Shown: in pieces, positions 24,584-36,157 of the stretch
How the letters are laid out: each line of letters begins with the position of its first letter
Position numbering within the stretch: position 1 is the first letter of the stretch
Assembly (NCBI GenBank): GCA_007644065.1
Contig: VJWN01000008.1
Span: 622,411-686,410, forward strand
DNA: 64,000 bases
Direction: 5' to 3'
Source: Margaritispora aquatica
Taxonomy: Eukaryota > Ascomycota > Leotiomycetes > Helotiales > Discinellaceae
Program-made: the position numbers and the translations under genes
Notes under the pieces: generated by a model
Database searches by the model: none
What the model was told of the DNA's origin: nothing
Seen by the model: the letters and a program-made list of their open reading frames with translations, nothing else

Positions 24584-25477
24584 ATGGCATCCTCGGCGCT
24601 CTCCAGCAACGATTCTGCCCTGCTCCTCGCAATCTTCAAAAATGCCGATTCCTCCAACCTTGACTACACCAGAATCAGCGGGGATATCGGCTGCAAGAGA
24701 GAGCAGATGCCAGGTCGCATGTTTGCTTTGAGAAAGAAGATCAAGGCCAATACTGGTCCAGCCGGCCTGAGCGCAAATGAGTCTGATCTCTTGAAAGCTA
24801 TTTTCAAGGTCATCAATGCTAGCAAGCTTGACTACGATAAGTTGAGCGCTGAGATTGGATGCAAGAAGTCTCAAATGGCTGGTCGCATGTTTGCTTTGAG
24901 AAAGAAGCTTGGTGTCACAGTTGGACAAACTAGTGGTGCTTCTTCTGCTGCTGCAGTGACCACTAGAGTTGCGAATAAGGCTGCTGTTCGTGCTAAGAAG
25001 GGCAATGGAGATGCTGCTGCTGGAAAGGGACGAGGCAGAGGTAGAAAGACCAAGGAAGTTGAGCCCGAGGCGGGTGAGGAAGAGTCTCTTGTCCAGGATG
25101 AGGAGCTGAATACTAGAGGTCACTTCCAAGGGTCTCAAGAAGCCGATGACGAGGACATCCACGACGCTCAAGTTCGCCCCAAAAGGAAGCAACAACAGCA
25201 AGAAGAAGTCAGAGGTCAGGACGATACCCAAAACAGCGACCTGTATGTTCAAGAGGAAGATGAGGACGATCAAGAGCAGATCAATGCTCGTGCCCAAAGA
25301 TATGCTGAGCAGGAAGTTCGAGGATTTGGAAATCAAGATACTAAACTCTTCGCCCAAGGCTTCGGTCAGCAGCTCCCTCAAGGATACGGCCAATACTACA
25401 TGCCCGACGCCCATAATGTCCAGGAGGAGGATGACAATGACATGTACTACGACGCTCTTAGTGATGACGAGGTCTGA
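24584..25477 (+). CDS. Myb/SANT-like protein with two tandem domains
   Basis: Single exon, 297 aa. Two copies of a ~50-residue helical domain occupy residues ~8-56 and ~64-112, offset by 56 codons. Both carry (S/A)xxSxLLxAIFK, an LDY motif, an IGCK motif and GRMFALRKK in the recognition-helix position. The nucleotide sequence coding the GRMFALRKK end is identical for 27 nt in both copies (24713-24739 and 24881-24907). This implies a recent duplication or gene conversion. A basic Arg/Gly/Lys linker, a long Glu/Gln/Asp-rich acidic region and a terminal YYDALSDDEV follow. A role in DNA or chromatin binding is inference. Confidence 0.82.
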   Translation: MASSALSSNDSALLLAIFKNADSSNLDYTRISGDIGCKREQMPGRMFALRKKIKANTGPAGLSANESDLLKAIFKVINASKLDYDKLSAEIGCKKSQMAGRMFALRKKLGVTVGQTSGASSAAAVTTRVANKAAVRAKKGNGDAAAGKGRGRGRKTKEVEPEAGEEESLVQDEELNTRGHFQGSQEADDEDIHDAQVRPKRKQQQQEEVRGQDDTQNSDLYVQEEDEDDQEQINARAQRYAEQEVRGFGNQDTKLFAQGFGQQLPQGYGQYYMPDAHNVQEEDDNDMYYDALSDDEV

Positions 25478-26017
25478 GTTTCAAGACTTGGAATCTCTCG
25501 GCTGTGGCTCTTGCTGGTAGCAGGATGTTGGCGGCATCTAAGTCATGGAGGAAGAAGATTCGTCTTGATCAGGTTTGCTAAGCCTTGAAGTCATGGCCGG
25601 AAGATGCTATTCTTGAAAGGTGAGGCATTTGCATTCATGCACTTGGTTCCGATTTTGGGGGGCGAAATATGCTATGATTACCGAAATAGGTCATGGCGAG
25701 TTCTCTCTGGTGATGTGGGTCATCTTAACCTCATATGGTAGTCTGGTGGTTCTCAAATGAGAGATGGTCAAGATAGGCGAAAATGAAATGAAAGTCTTTT
25801 CTCGAAAACCTTTTTGTTTTTAGCTCAGCTATATGTTGCATTACATTATTAATCGTGCGAAGGTATTCCCCAAACTTTATCATCGCTAGCCTGAAACAAG
25901 TCATTCCTTCTTTGCCATCTCTCCGAGGATACAGTATTAACATTATTTCATATGATTTATCCCTCATACCATAACTCGCGTTGATGAGCACAGTAAAACA
26001 CCCTCCACAGTATTAGT
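25478..26017. other. Convergent intergenic region
   Basis: About 0.5 kb between the convergent Myb-like gene and the L-domain membrane protein. It should contain both 3' ends. No gene seen. Confidence 0.6.
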
Positions 26018-27467
26018 TTAATTTGCAGGCTGATAGGGGGGTGGATGATGAATCGCTGGAATAGTCGCGGGTATCGTGCTGTCTGCATAACCTGGCGGAG
26101 CAACAGAAGTCGAAGGTCTCTCATGCACAGGCACATCAAGTGCATCATCAGCCGCTCTCCTCTGCCCGACTCCCAGTTCGCCATGCCCACTACCAAACGC
26201 ACTCGCATCCCTGAGCTCATACCCAGGCGGTCCACCATTACCTACTGGCACAACGTCCACTGGTGCGGGCTGACTTCCCGTAGCAATTTTTGCCCTCTTT
26301 TTGGCCTTACTCTCCATACAGCAACACACACAACACGAGATGCAGAGCAACACTAACACGACGATTCCCAACACCAAACCTACTATCATGCCAGTGGTAA
26401 TGATTAAGCCATGCTCTACTGGTTGAACATAGACGTAGCTGTTACCCGAAGCATTCACGGAACCGAAGGGAGCATTAGCTGTACACACGGTAGGCAAAGG
26501 ACCGAAATTTGCGCAACTAAATTTCTTGTACGTTGTCCTGATGGTGACTGAGCCCATGGCTTGTGTGAGATTTTGAAACCTGATACTAAATCACCCTTTA
26601 GTGTGGGAGCCAAGATGGTCCACGACAAAAGACAAACCTTTCAAATGTCCCATTAAGTACAAGCTTGCCATCGATGTTGATTAGACTTGGGAGAGTGAAA
26701 TTTTTCAGACTAGGATTATTGGCTATTGTCATAGGCGATGTGATCCTGAAGAAAGAAGGTATTGACAGATTCGAAAGTGCTGAGTTAGAAGCAATGGCTA
26801 TTCCTTCCTTGCTAGCCAAGGGATTTGAGTCGCCAAAGAATTCCGCAGGCACATAGGTCGACGCACCATACGGATATCCATCGCCAGTGTATGCATCAAG
26901 ATTGAGATGCAGAAGATCAGTCTGAGCAATCACAACTCGTTGCTTGACCTTGTTCAGCAAAGGAATATTGAGAGTGCTTAGTGCTGATGCGTTGACAATA
27001 TAGAGCTGGCCTGTAATGTTCCCGAGGCCTTTCAAAGACAAGACCTTGAGTTTAGGTGGTGATTGAATAGTAAGACCATACGAGTAACCACTTCCAACAA
27101 TTTGGGACAAGGAGTCGGCAGTGAAGTTCACCACCGTAGACGACGAGTTGAAGATAAGATTACCTTGCAAAGATACAAGATTGGGTAGGTGAACGGTGTC
27201 TGGGCCGAGGATAGTCAACGTCTCAATGATTTTGCTGCAGTTAGCGATCTTGTTGACATCGGATTGCTGCAAAATAGTGATATTCCCGATACAATTCCAG
27301 TCACTGCGCTTTGTCTGTGCTGCATTATGCTGCCCTAGATTCGTTAGTCGTGAGAATATCAGTTTGGGCTTCTGAGTAACTTTACAGCTGTCTCTTAGAC
27401 CTTTCGAATATTCCTGCGCCACGACCGTGTGAAGCACAGCAAGGATTAACACAAATCCGAACCCCAT
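26018..27467 (-). CDS. Secreted/anchored L-domain (Ecm33/receptor-L-like) single-pass membrane protein
   Basis: Cell-surface protein of 463 aa. Exons 27467-26638 and 26579-26018 are joined by a 58-nt intron that splits an Arg codon. An N-terminal signal peptide (MGFGFVLILAVLHTVVAQ) leads into a leucine-rich, repeat-like L-domain region with many N-glycosylation sequons and regularly spaced LxxLxxL/NLxSL motifs. A Cys-containing juxtamembrane segment follows, then one transmembrane helix ending in a cysteine cluster (ISCCVCCC). The cytoplasmic tail is basic, then Pro-rich, with PPGY twice and PPPY near the end. The overall layout resembles Ecm33-family wall proteins, but with a true transmembrane segment instead of a GPI signal. 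The ligand is unknown. Confidence 0.82.
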
Positions 27468-28127
27468 GGACGTGGTTTGGGTAGCGGGCTAACGGTGAAG
27501 ATGTCTCGGATTCCTACGAAAAGCGGGCTTTCGAGCGACGAAAGCAAAAGTTGATGTGCGTCTTCCCCGGATTGTATGCAAGAACTTTTTGACAAACATT
27601 ATGCACTGCCCCTCTTCAACTCGGAGGAGAGACCTCTTTGAAAAATGCCAAGGAATTCGCATTTGGGTAAAATAATGTACGCCTCAAGCCTGCATATTTA
27701 CCCCTGTTGCTCTCGTATTACTGGACTTCGACACCGTAGGCCCTGCTGTTTCGCACCAAGAGTCATTTATTACTGGCTTCGATGAAACTAATGAGAGTAG
27801 CTGCCTTGATAAGTGTGATTCGTGATGAAATAGAAGACTTGAAAAATATAATGTAAGAAGAGATAATGCTACCTAACAGCAGACAGAAAAGATGGGTTTG
27901 CGACTCAACAGCTTTAGTAAAGTAACACGACCATTACAGATAATAGTGGTCAATTCAATTGAACATGATAGCAAGACGCTTGATCTATAATTGCATTGCG
28001 CCAACAAACTCGACAGGGTCATCATCAGTGGCATATTCAGACGCATCGTTGCCTGCTTAGATGTGCTTGCTTTACGACTAATAGCGGAGCCTCGATAAAA
28101 GGGGTATCATAAACATCAAACGATCTT
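27468..28127. other. Intergenic region
   Basis: Promoter side of the L-domain gene and 3' flank of the karyopherin gene. No supported gene. Confidence 0.6.
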
Positions 28128-31100
28128 TTAAGAAGCGTATGCGAAATTCGTCCCCCTACATGTTAGCCAAAAGTCTCGTACTACTTGGTTGGTCCCTCTA
28201 GCACCACGGAGACTGCAACATGAAGTTAGTTTCTTGTTCCTGAAGCATCAGGCATACTTACTTGGTAATCTTTTGAAGAAACATCATCTTGTCTTTTGTT
28301 GCTACTTTGTCGCTTGGGAAATTTTCTGCTAGAAGCGCAGCTTCAAGCCACTTTTTGGCATAGACGTGACGAACTATCAATTTCTTGATAGGCTCACATA
28401 GCTTATCTAATTCGCTACGTTGAGCGTGCCCACCAATATTGTAGACAAGTGCCTGTGCTAAGAGTGGTCCTACTTGCGCCATAGCACTGTTCATCATAGT
28501 CTGTGTATCATCTTCCTCTTTATCGACGGAAATGAATGAAGCCTGTTTGTAATTAGTTACAAGCTATTAGATTATGGGATGGGGAGCGAACCCAGAATTC
28601 TGCTGCAGATGCTTTTGGCAATGGATCAGTTCCTGCTAAAGCCTTGAGACTGAACATAAGAAGGAACTCAAGGTCCGATGGTGGTTGGTGACTCAGGAAA
28701 ATCCGAGGGAAGTGCATTACCAGCCGGTGCAGAAACTCGATGCCGGCCTGAGCTACTTCTGGGTCCTCACCAGGCTCTGGAGACATGTTAATTACATTTG
28801 GCAAGAAGAAAAGAGAGCGGTTAAGAGCAAAACATACCTCCTAGAGTTTGCAAGAGATTGGAGAGCCACGACAACAGTTTGGCGATTACCTCCATAAGTC
28901 CAGCATCGGATTTATGCGTAGAGATGAGGAATGACGATACGTTAATGACTCGCACGATACGTGGTGTCTGCAAATTAGCTCGCATAAGGAACTGTGCTGC
29001 TGTATTTGAGGGCAACACAAAGGGGCCAGGTTCCATTTCGCGGAAACCTAATCGCCAGATGAGACATATTTCCTCCACTATCTCGCCATTGTTGCCTAAT
29101 GTATCATAGATGCGACATATCAGAGAATATATTCGTTCCTGAATGCGGGAGCCATTGCCGTTTGTCCAGAAAGTGGACGGCACAGTCGCAATTTCATCGA
29201 GATCTATCGGTGTATCATCTGGAACTTGACAACCTCTCCCCATGCCAACCAGACACTTCATAGCCAGGACTCCCAAATCTAAAGCTACTGTGCTTGGCTG
29301 GGGAATATCTGATTGAGATGATAGCATGTTCAAACATCGCTGCACATCACCTTCGACATAATTTAACAGTTGCTCTAGAGCAGCTGCTTTCGACTCGTCA
29401 GAGTTCATTGTCTGAATGATCGAGGCAATTCCTTCCATAACAGCAGCTTTTACGGTAGGTTCCAACGAGTCGTTCGAAGCAATGTTACCATACTGTTGAA
29501 TGAATGCATTCAATTCAGGTAGCAGGATCGTTCGACAGTCAGAACAGATTTTCATGATGGCCTTCGAGGCAGTTTTAGCCAGCGCAAGGGCGCCGGTAGC
29601 TTCAAAAACGATGTTCAACAAGACTGGTAACTGCTGAGGTCGATGCTGGAAGTAGTCTGTGTAAGGAGTTACCAAGTCTAAGAAGCCTTTCATTGCTCGT
29701 GTCGGAATTTGATTGTTTTGATCAGCAAATAAAGCCAAAAAGGATGAAGTAAAGATATTTGCCAAGTACTGATCACGTTCTGGGTGATCAGTCACGCAGT
29801 CAGCGAACCAGGTCAAGCAATACATGGAAGCCTCTAGCTCTGGCCAAGATTTTGTCACCGCGAAGGTTTGAATCTGATCGATGAATATTTGCATGAGCGG
29901 AATTTTTGTCGTAAGGTAGAATTGTTGGAGTAGATCGGAGAAGTCTCGGCGTGCATCTTTGAATCCAGTGCGTTCAACCGAGTCCCAGGAATTATAGTCG
30001 CTTGCAGGAGGGAATTGGCTCTTACGCCAGCAATTTCGGATGACTTGAATAACATGCGCTTGAGCAGTTGGAAACCATGGGGGCAGTGCGTCTTCATCCT
30101 CAGTGTAGGCTATGTCGACTAGAGCCTCGACATATGTCATCCAAAATTCTAGCGCAGGCACATAGATCTTGTCCTCATACACGGCATATCCTTCAGCTGC
30201 CGTAAGCCCGCCAAGTAAAGTCAGAAGCTGACTGCACCGTGGATCATCTGCAAGATTTTCGGTCAGGTCTGGTATAGTGGCATCTCCAAAAGCTAACATG
30301 AACATGCCAAATTGGAGAGAGTCAAATTCGAAGTCTCCTTGAACAAGCCTGTCATATCGGGTTTTAGCCCAAGGAGTACCGAAGAGTGAGTGAAGCGAAT
30401 CAAAATCTTCCTTTTGGAGAAATTTCGAATAATTCGACAAAACGTCTGAGAACATATCGATCGTGATCTCAAACAGATCGTCATCTGCAAGGCACAGAAT
30501 AGCTGGCCCCATAAGTTTTCGCAAAGGCTCAAGCACAATATCATCATCAACATATGCTCGATGTGAGTATGTTACCCATGTCTACGTTGTCAGAATTTAA
30601 ATGATATCTCGATGGGTCAAAAGTCATACCTGGAGACAAGTCATCGCTTCTTTTCGGACTCTGACTGATTCTGTTACTGGGTTGTTTACGATATATCTGG
30701 AAACCAGCAACACAACTATCTCAGCATTGGGTACTACTCTGAGATGAAATTTATGTCTTAACTAAGTCAGCTTATATCACGACAGTTGGCTGTTCACTTA
30801 ACTGTTTCATCGAGCTTGAATCTGTCTTTCCCACATCTTCAACAAGAGTTGCAGCAAACCAAAGAATAGCAATGGCTTTCGACTCTGAAAGCCCCTGAAC
30901 TAGAACAGCAGTGTCGGAAACCCCATCAATAGCGGCATACGGAAGCGATTTGTTTGAATAGAGACAGCATAGGAGATGCTTAACACAATTTGGCCAAGAA
31001 ACCGAGAACTGAAGAAAATAGGCCACCAGAGCCGAGCATAGCTTTCTGATGACAAGAGAACCTTCAGAATTCTCTATGCACTGTACAAGCCATCGGATGA

Positions 31101-31592
31101 GAGTCTCGAGCAAAGCCTCCGCATCTTCTTCGCTCAAGGATTTTCTGAGTGACTTAGTACGCAGGTTTTGAAAGCATTGTGTAAACTTACGCATCATTGT
31201 TTATCTTAACAATGAAAGTCAATGCAGAATAGAATCTAACTTTCTCATTCGGGTGGTTCATAAAACTATTGGCAATCTGCCATCCTCCAGGGGAGCGTTG
31301 AAGCCTTTGTAGAATTTCTTGCGTCTTGACAACGCCTTGCACGCCTCCTGGGCTGTATAGCTGAATAATCAACTATTCAAAGTCAGAAGAAGCCACAGGT
31401 ATCCAAAGATCTTGGAAGCACCGAGAGCGGTCATTGTCTTCCAATCACCTGGTTAGCCAATAGCGAGAAACTTTTCGCTATGCTAGCATTTTCAAGTATA
31501 TGTGTGAAACGGAAAGAGCACATTTGACTTACGCTTTCAACTTCCTCAAGAGAGCTGGGCAAAGGCTCTTCTGCTGAGTTGACCGTAGCCAT
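28128..31592 (-). CDS. KAP122: Karyopherin-beta of the importin-13/Kap122 (Pdr6) type
   Basis: Nuclear transport receptor built of HEAT repeats that carries cargo through nuclear pores in a Ran-dependent manner. Eight exons sum in frame to 981 aa: 31592-31533, 31372-31191, 31144-30803, 30696-30630, 30581-28838, 28776-28592, 28542-28262, 28212-28128. The N-terminus has the family pattern LYSPG...LQRSPGGWQIA and VRFYSALTFIVKI. The C-terminus ends RGTNFAYAS after a short last exon. That exon is found only by removing a GTAAGT intron (28261-28213) that starts one base before an in-frame TAA. The long central exon is helical and Leu-rich throughout. Cargo is not predictable. Divergent from the aminopeptidase P gene. 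Confidence 0.92.
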
Positions 31593-32263
31593 TTTCTGAT
31601 TTGTTTGTAGAGGAATGAAGCGGGTGCAGCAAATCGATTTGGGGTGCAAAACTTTGGGTTTGAACTCAGCAATATTGAGCAGAATGCACTTCCATCTTGC
31701 TGCAGGGATTCAACAAGAGATAGAACAAGATTTCAGCTTTCAGGAATTATCACGAAACACATGCATTTGTTGTTCAAATTCTCAGAACCTGCAACACGAC
31801 ATATGATTGGGAGCCTGGATACTCAGGCATTAAACTCTACTCACGATGTTTGCTACCGATTCTAACTAAAGATGCTCTTATTGCTCGTGTGCCCGACCTA
31901 CAAGGCATTTCCTCCTTGCAATAAATTTTCTCGCGGGTCATGCTCTTAAGGTCTCGTATTGCTTTCTTCGTTGTCAATAATTTTAGTCGTAACTTCACCA
32001 ATTTGTCACCTGTCTGACCGAGCCACCTTGGTCACATTTACTCTCATGCGTGGGGGAGAGCAACTTTGGACCAATGCGATACCTACCGGCTTTTCATAAA
32101 GTCTTCCTAAGACCCCAATCATTGATTTCCAAGTCATATCAACCGCAGAGCATTCGAATCTTCATACGATACGCGTCTGTGTCAACAAACGAAAAGAGCA
32201 GAGGTACTTGAAGCTACAGTGAAACGAAATGGAGGGGTAGCTGATGGTTGGTTAGTTGAAGAC
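31593..32263. promoter_or_regulatory. Divergent intergenic region between KAP122-like and aminopeptidase P
   Basis: 671 bp separating two divergent starts, so it must hold both promoters. No gene or RNA is recognisable. Confidence 0.6.
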
Positions 32264-34225
32264 ATGGAGAAGGTCGACTCGACAGAACGCCTCGCCCGGC
32301 TTAGGGAGCTCATGAAGAAATACAAGGTCGACATTTACAGTATGTGAGTGGCTGGCACTCTACAGTTCAGCCCACTCTGACGCAACAACTAGTCGTTCCT
32401 TCTGAAGACAGCCACTCCTCCGAATACATCGCTCCGTGTGATGCCAGAAGAGAATTCGTCTCCGGTTTCTCTGGTTCTGCTGGATGCGCAGTTATCACAC
32501 ACGACAAGGCCGCATTAGCAACAGATGGACGGTATTTCAACCAGGCAGCGAGGCAGTTGGACTCGAATTGGTTGTTGCTTAAGCAAGGTCTACAGGATGT
32601 CCCAACATGGCAAGAGTGGTCCGCAGATCAATCCGAGGGTGGTAAAGTTGTTGGAGTTGATCCAACAGTGATAACTGCTCCAGAGGCACGGAAGTTGGCT
32701 GAAAAGATCAAGAAGCGTGGTGGACAGGAACTTATTGCCGTCGAGGAGAATCTTGTGGATATTGTGTGGGGAAAGGACCGTCCAGCGACACCCGAGGAAC
32801 CTGTTAAGAAGTTGGCACAACACTTTGCTGGAAAAGAAGTAAAACTTAAGTTGGAGGAGCTGCGTAAAGAGCTGGAGAGGAGAAAGAGCTCAGGCTTTGT
32901 CGTGTCCATGCTGGACGAAATCGCTTGGCTATTCAACCTTCGAGGAAACGATATTCCATACAACCCTGTCTTCTTCTCATACGCAACTATTACCCCGACC
33001 ACAGCTACGCTGTATATTAACCCTTCCAAGCTCAGCGACGAGAGCAAGCAATATCTGGCAGAGAATGATATACAGATCCGACCCTACGAGGAGATCTTCC
33101 GAGAGGCTCAAGCATTAGGCGCGACCCTAGCAAGCGCAAATGGAGAAACAACCTCAGACGCAAAAGTTAAGAAATTCCTGGTCTCTACGAAGACTTCATG
33201 GGCTTTAAAGAGAGCTTTAGGAGGCGAGAGCAAGGTAGAAGAGATCAGAAGCCCGATTGGTGACGCTAAAGCTGTGAAGAATGAGACGGAGCTCGAGGGT
33301 ATGCGTGCTTGTCATATCCGAGATGGTGCTGCTTTGATCGAGTATTTTGCTTGGTTAGAGAATGAGCTCATCGTCGAGAAGGCCACTATCGATGAAGTGA
33401 CGGCTGCAGATAAGCTCGAGGAGATGCGATCGAAGCACAAGAACTTTGTCGGCTTGTCATTTGATACTATCTCATCAACTGGAGCAAATGCTGCCGTTAT
33501 TCACTACAAGCCGGAGCGTGGCAATTGCTCAGTGATTGACCCCAAAGCAATATACCTGTGCGACTCTGGAGCGCAATATCTGGATGGAACTACAGATACT
33601 ACACGAAGCATTCACTTTAGTGAACCCACTGAGATGGAGAAGAAGGCATACACATTAGTCCTGAAAGGAAATATTGCATTAGATCTCGCTATCTTTCCAA
33701 AGGGAACTACAGGCTTTGCTTTAGACACGTTGGCGAGACAGTTTCTATGGGTATGACTTGAAAACCTGACTAGTTGAAGTAACACTAACATTTCTATAGG
33801 AAGAAGGTCTGGACTATAGACATGGAACAGGTCATGGAGTTGGATCATATCTGAATGTGCATGAAGGACCTATCGGCATTGGCACTAGGATTCAATATTC
33901 CGAGGTTCCACTTGCACCAGGCAATGTTATTTCCAACGAGCCAGGCTACTACGAAGACGGCAGTTTCGGCATCAGAATCGAGAATATCATCATGGTGAAG
34001 GAAGCAGAAACAAAGCACAGGTTTGGCGAGAAGCCGTACCTCGGCTTTGAGCATGTCACCATGGTTCCATACTGCAGGAAGCTAATCGACGAGGGTCTTC
34101 TGACTCGGAGAGAGAAGCACTGGCTGAATGAGTACCATGCTGATATTCACGCTAAGACGAAGCAATTCTTCACGCAAGACTCATTGGCCATGAAGTGGTT
34201 GGAGCGAGAGACGGTGCCATTCTGA
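32264..34225 (+). CDS. AMPP: Xaa-Pro aminopeptidase P (M24B metallopeptidase)
   Basis: Cytosolic-type enzyme that removes N-terminal residues before proline. Exons 32264-32339, 32393-33750 and 33800-34225 give 619 aa. The N-terminal creatinase-like domains include [20 protein letters not shown] and [11 protein letters not shown]. The catalytic pita-bread fold carries the five expected metal ligands: D423 and D427 in DGTTD, H490 in [12 protein letters not shown]525 in NEPGYYEDG and E539 in RIEN. The start at 32264 is the only ATG giving the conserved first exon, which is split from PSEDSH by a 53-nt intron. No mitochondrial presequence is apparent from this start. Confidence 0.96.
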
Positions 34226-34346
34226 ATGCATGCTTATGCCGCCGATAGATTCATGTAGGAGATTATGGCTTTACACGTACATAATAGTCACGCGAGTGGG
34301 TATTTGAGTGTATGGTTTTTGGGGCATTGGAATTTACATTTGATAC

Positions 34347-35146
34347 CTAGAAGTGCATGAATGCTGCAAGGGCAAAGGTCATACCGAATGAAAGCTTGAA
34401 CGCCACGTTGTCTTGAACGCTTGAACGAACATCTATGCTTGAGGTGTATTTTTGCAGACGTTGATATGGGATGAGGTTGATGCCGTAACTTGATGCCCAC
34501 TGTAGGTGTTCTGTTAGAGATTTTGAAGTCTGGCAGTTGAGTTTTGTGTGGTTGGATTTACCTGTACTCCCACTACCATTAAACCAAGCAACAAAGCTAG
34601 TGGTCGCGAGAAGGTGCTGACGAGTATACCCGCACATAGACCTAAAGTATTTCTCGTGGTTAGCACTTCTGCATTTAGTAGATTCACACCCAACCAGCAC
34701 GCCCATGAACGCATTTCCCATACTTCCTCCCCACACTTGACGATCCTCCTTCCCCTCTTTCTACCTTCTCTTCCACCTTCCCTTCTCTTCCCACCTTCCA
34801 TCTCCCCCACAGAACTCCACACCCCCCAAAAACCCCCAGACTCCCAAAGACAGACAAATTCAAACTCACCAATAACACTCCCGCTACTAATCTGTCTCAC
34901 AGCACTCGGGTTCAGTCCCCCGTTCCTCATCACAGGCGTCCTCGCATTCTGCTTATACGACGTGGGTGAGAAGACACCACCACCAGTTCCGCCAGAGCCG
35001 GAATCAAGCTTGATGGGTGTCTGGAAGAAGGTATGGTGCGCGGCGAGGGAGAGCCCTACCCCGAGGGAGAGGCCGAGGGTGAGGATGGGTGTGTGTGGTT
35101 GTGCGTGTGGGCGGAAGAAGAGCGGACGGAGGAGGAGGGATGCCAT
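34347..35146 (-). CDS. FUN14 family mitochondrial membrane protein
   Basis: Small mitochondrial outer-membrane-type protein of 169 aa. Exons 35146-34870, 34641-34562 and 34499-34347 are joined by introns of 228 and 62 nt. The N-terminus is basic and hydrophobic, plausibly a targeting or first membrane segment. The FUN14 domain spans the joints: SSGSVIG.CAGILVSTFSRP, then a glycine-containing transmembrane stretch, then INLIPY..LQKY, and an AFKLSFGMTFALAAF final helix. An upstream in-frame start at 35377 would add 77 residues of unlikely composition, so 35146 is preferred. Metazoan members act in mitophagy. The fungal role is not established. Confidence 0.88.
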
Positions 35147-36157
35147 TCCTTTGGTCTCGGAGGTTGGGATGTTGGAGGAGTTGGAGATGGAGCCGGGCTG
35201 GAGGTCTGGATTGGGTGAATGGAATGTACAGAAAGATCGATGGGGAAACCAATTGAGGCTCAAATGTGCATACAGGACAATTGAAGAGTGTGTTTGTTTG
35301 ATAGGTTGAAGCTCTGTTGACATTGAAGTTGGAAGCACGGCGATCGTCAAGCCAGACCGTGATGTCATGCAAGCCAATGCGGCCGCGTTCTCGAAGCTCT
35401 CTAGAACAAAGTGGGGTAGGACATTGAGAAACCCTGGGAATCACCCACTTCATTTTGGCACATTTGACACACAAACCTCGGCCAAGCCCCAGGTTTTCGG
35501 CTGTCGTGGGGTGGGAACGGCTCAAGAAAAAAAATGGGGGGTACATGAGGTATTCGCCATATGAGGAATTGTCCAGGGTTGGAAAATTACCCCTCATGAT
35601 CATATGTGCCTGTACATCAATTGACGCGGACCAGAGCATATGGGAAAAAGTCATAGGTAATCATGCAACATGAGTGCGAGATTTGCGGACTCTATTCCGG
35701 AACGTGGGCCGAGAGTCGGAGGATGTGGTAAGCTATGTTGCTTGGGAGAAGGAATATCATTGGAAGCATAGGAAGGGACTGCCTTGTCAGGTAAAGTCAA
35801 ATAGCCTGATCGAATCATTGCGCGTAGGAATTGAAAGAGAAAGAGAGGAGAAAGAGTTCAAAGGGCGTGGGGAACAGGCCCAGTGTTGGAACTTGGCGCT
35901 CAAGGCGCTTTAGCTCGAGATGGTGCGCCAATTGATGGAGGGGTCCCGATCGGACTGGAATTTTTTTCGTCCTGCTAGAGCATTTTCTTTGACTCTGTAC
36001 TGTAACCGCTGCTGTGATTTTTGACTCATACGACAAATCAGTCATATACATCTCACCTTTCGTCTGCATACCTTTAAGTGACAATAAGACCAAACATTGT
36101 TCGATAAATACCATTGCCACTCATATACCAAAGCAAATGCTCAACGACAACAACAGA
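35147..36157. promoter_or_regulatory. Divergent intergenic region between FUN14 and PDX1
   Basis: About 1 kb between divergent starts. Open frames on both strands are antisense or leader sequence without homology. It should hold both promoters. Confidence 0.6.

Noticed and set aside
24533..25414. 293-codon minus-strand open frame
   Set aside because: It is antisense to the two-domain Myb-like gene. The Leu/Ser-rich translation reflects the opposite strand.
28258..28262. TAA stop for the karyopherin at 28258-28260
   Set aside because: The stop is inside a GTAAGT donor. Splicing reveals a final exon with the conserved RGTNFAYAS end.
34548..35309. 253-codon plus-strand open frame
   Set aside because: It lies antisense to the FUN14 gene and its introns. 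The Pro/Ser-rich translation is a shadow, while the minus strand has a spliced conserved domain.
35147..35377. N-terminal extension of the FUN14 protein
   Set aside because: It adds 77 residues of unlikely composition to a compact family. 35146 gives a sensible basic-hydrophobic N-terminus.
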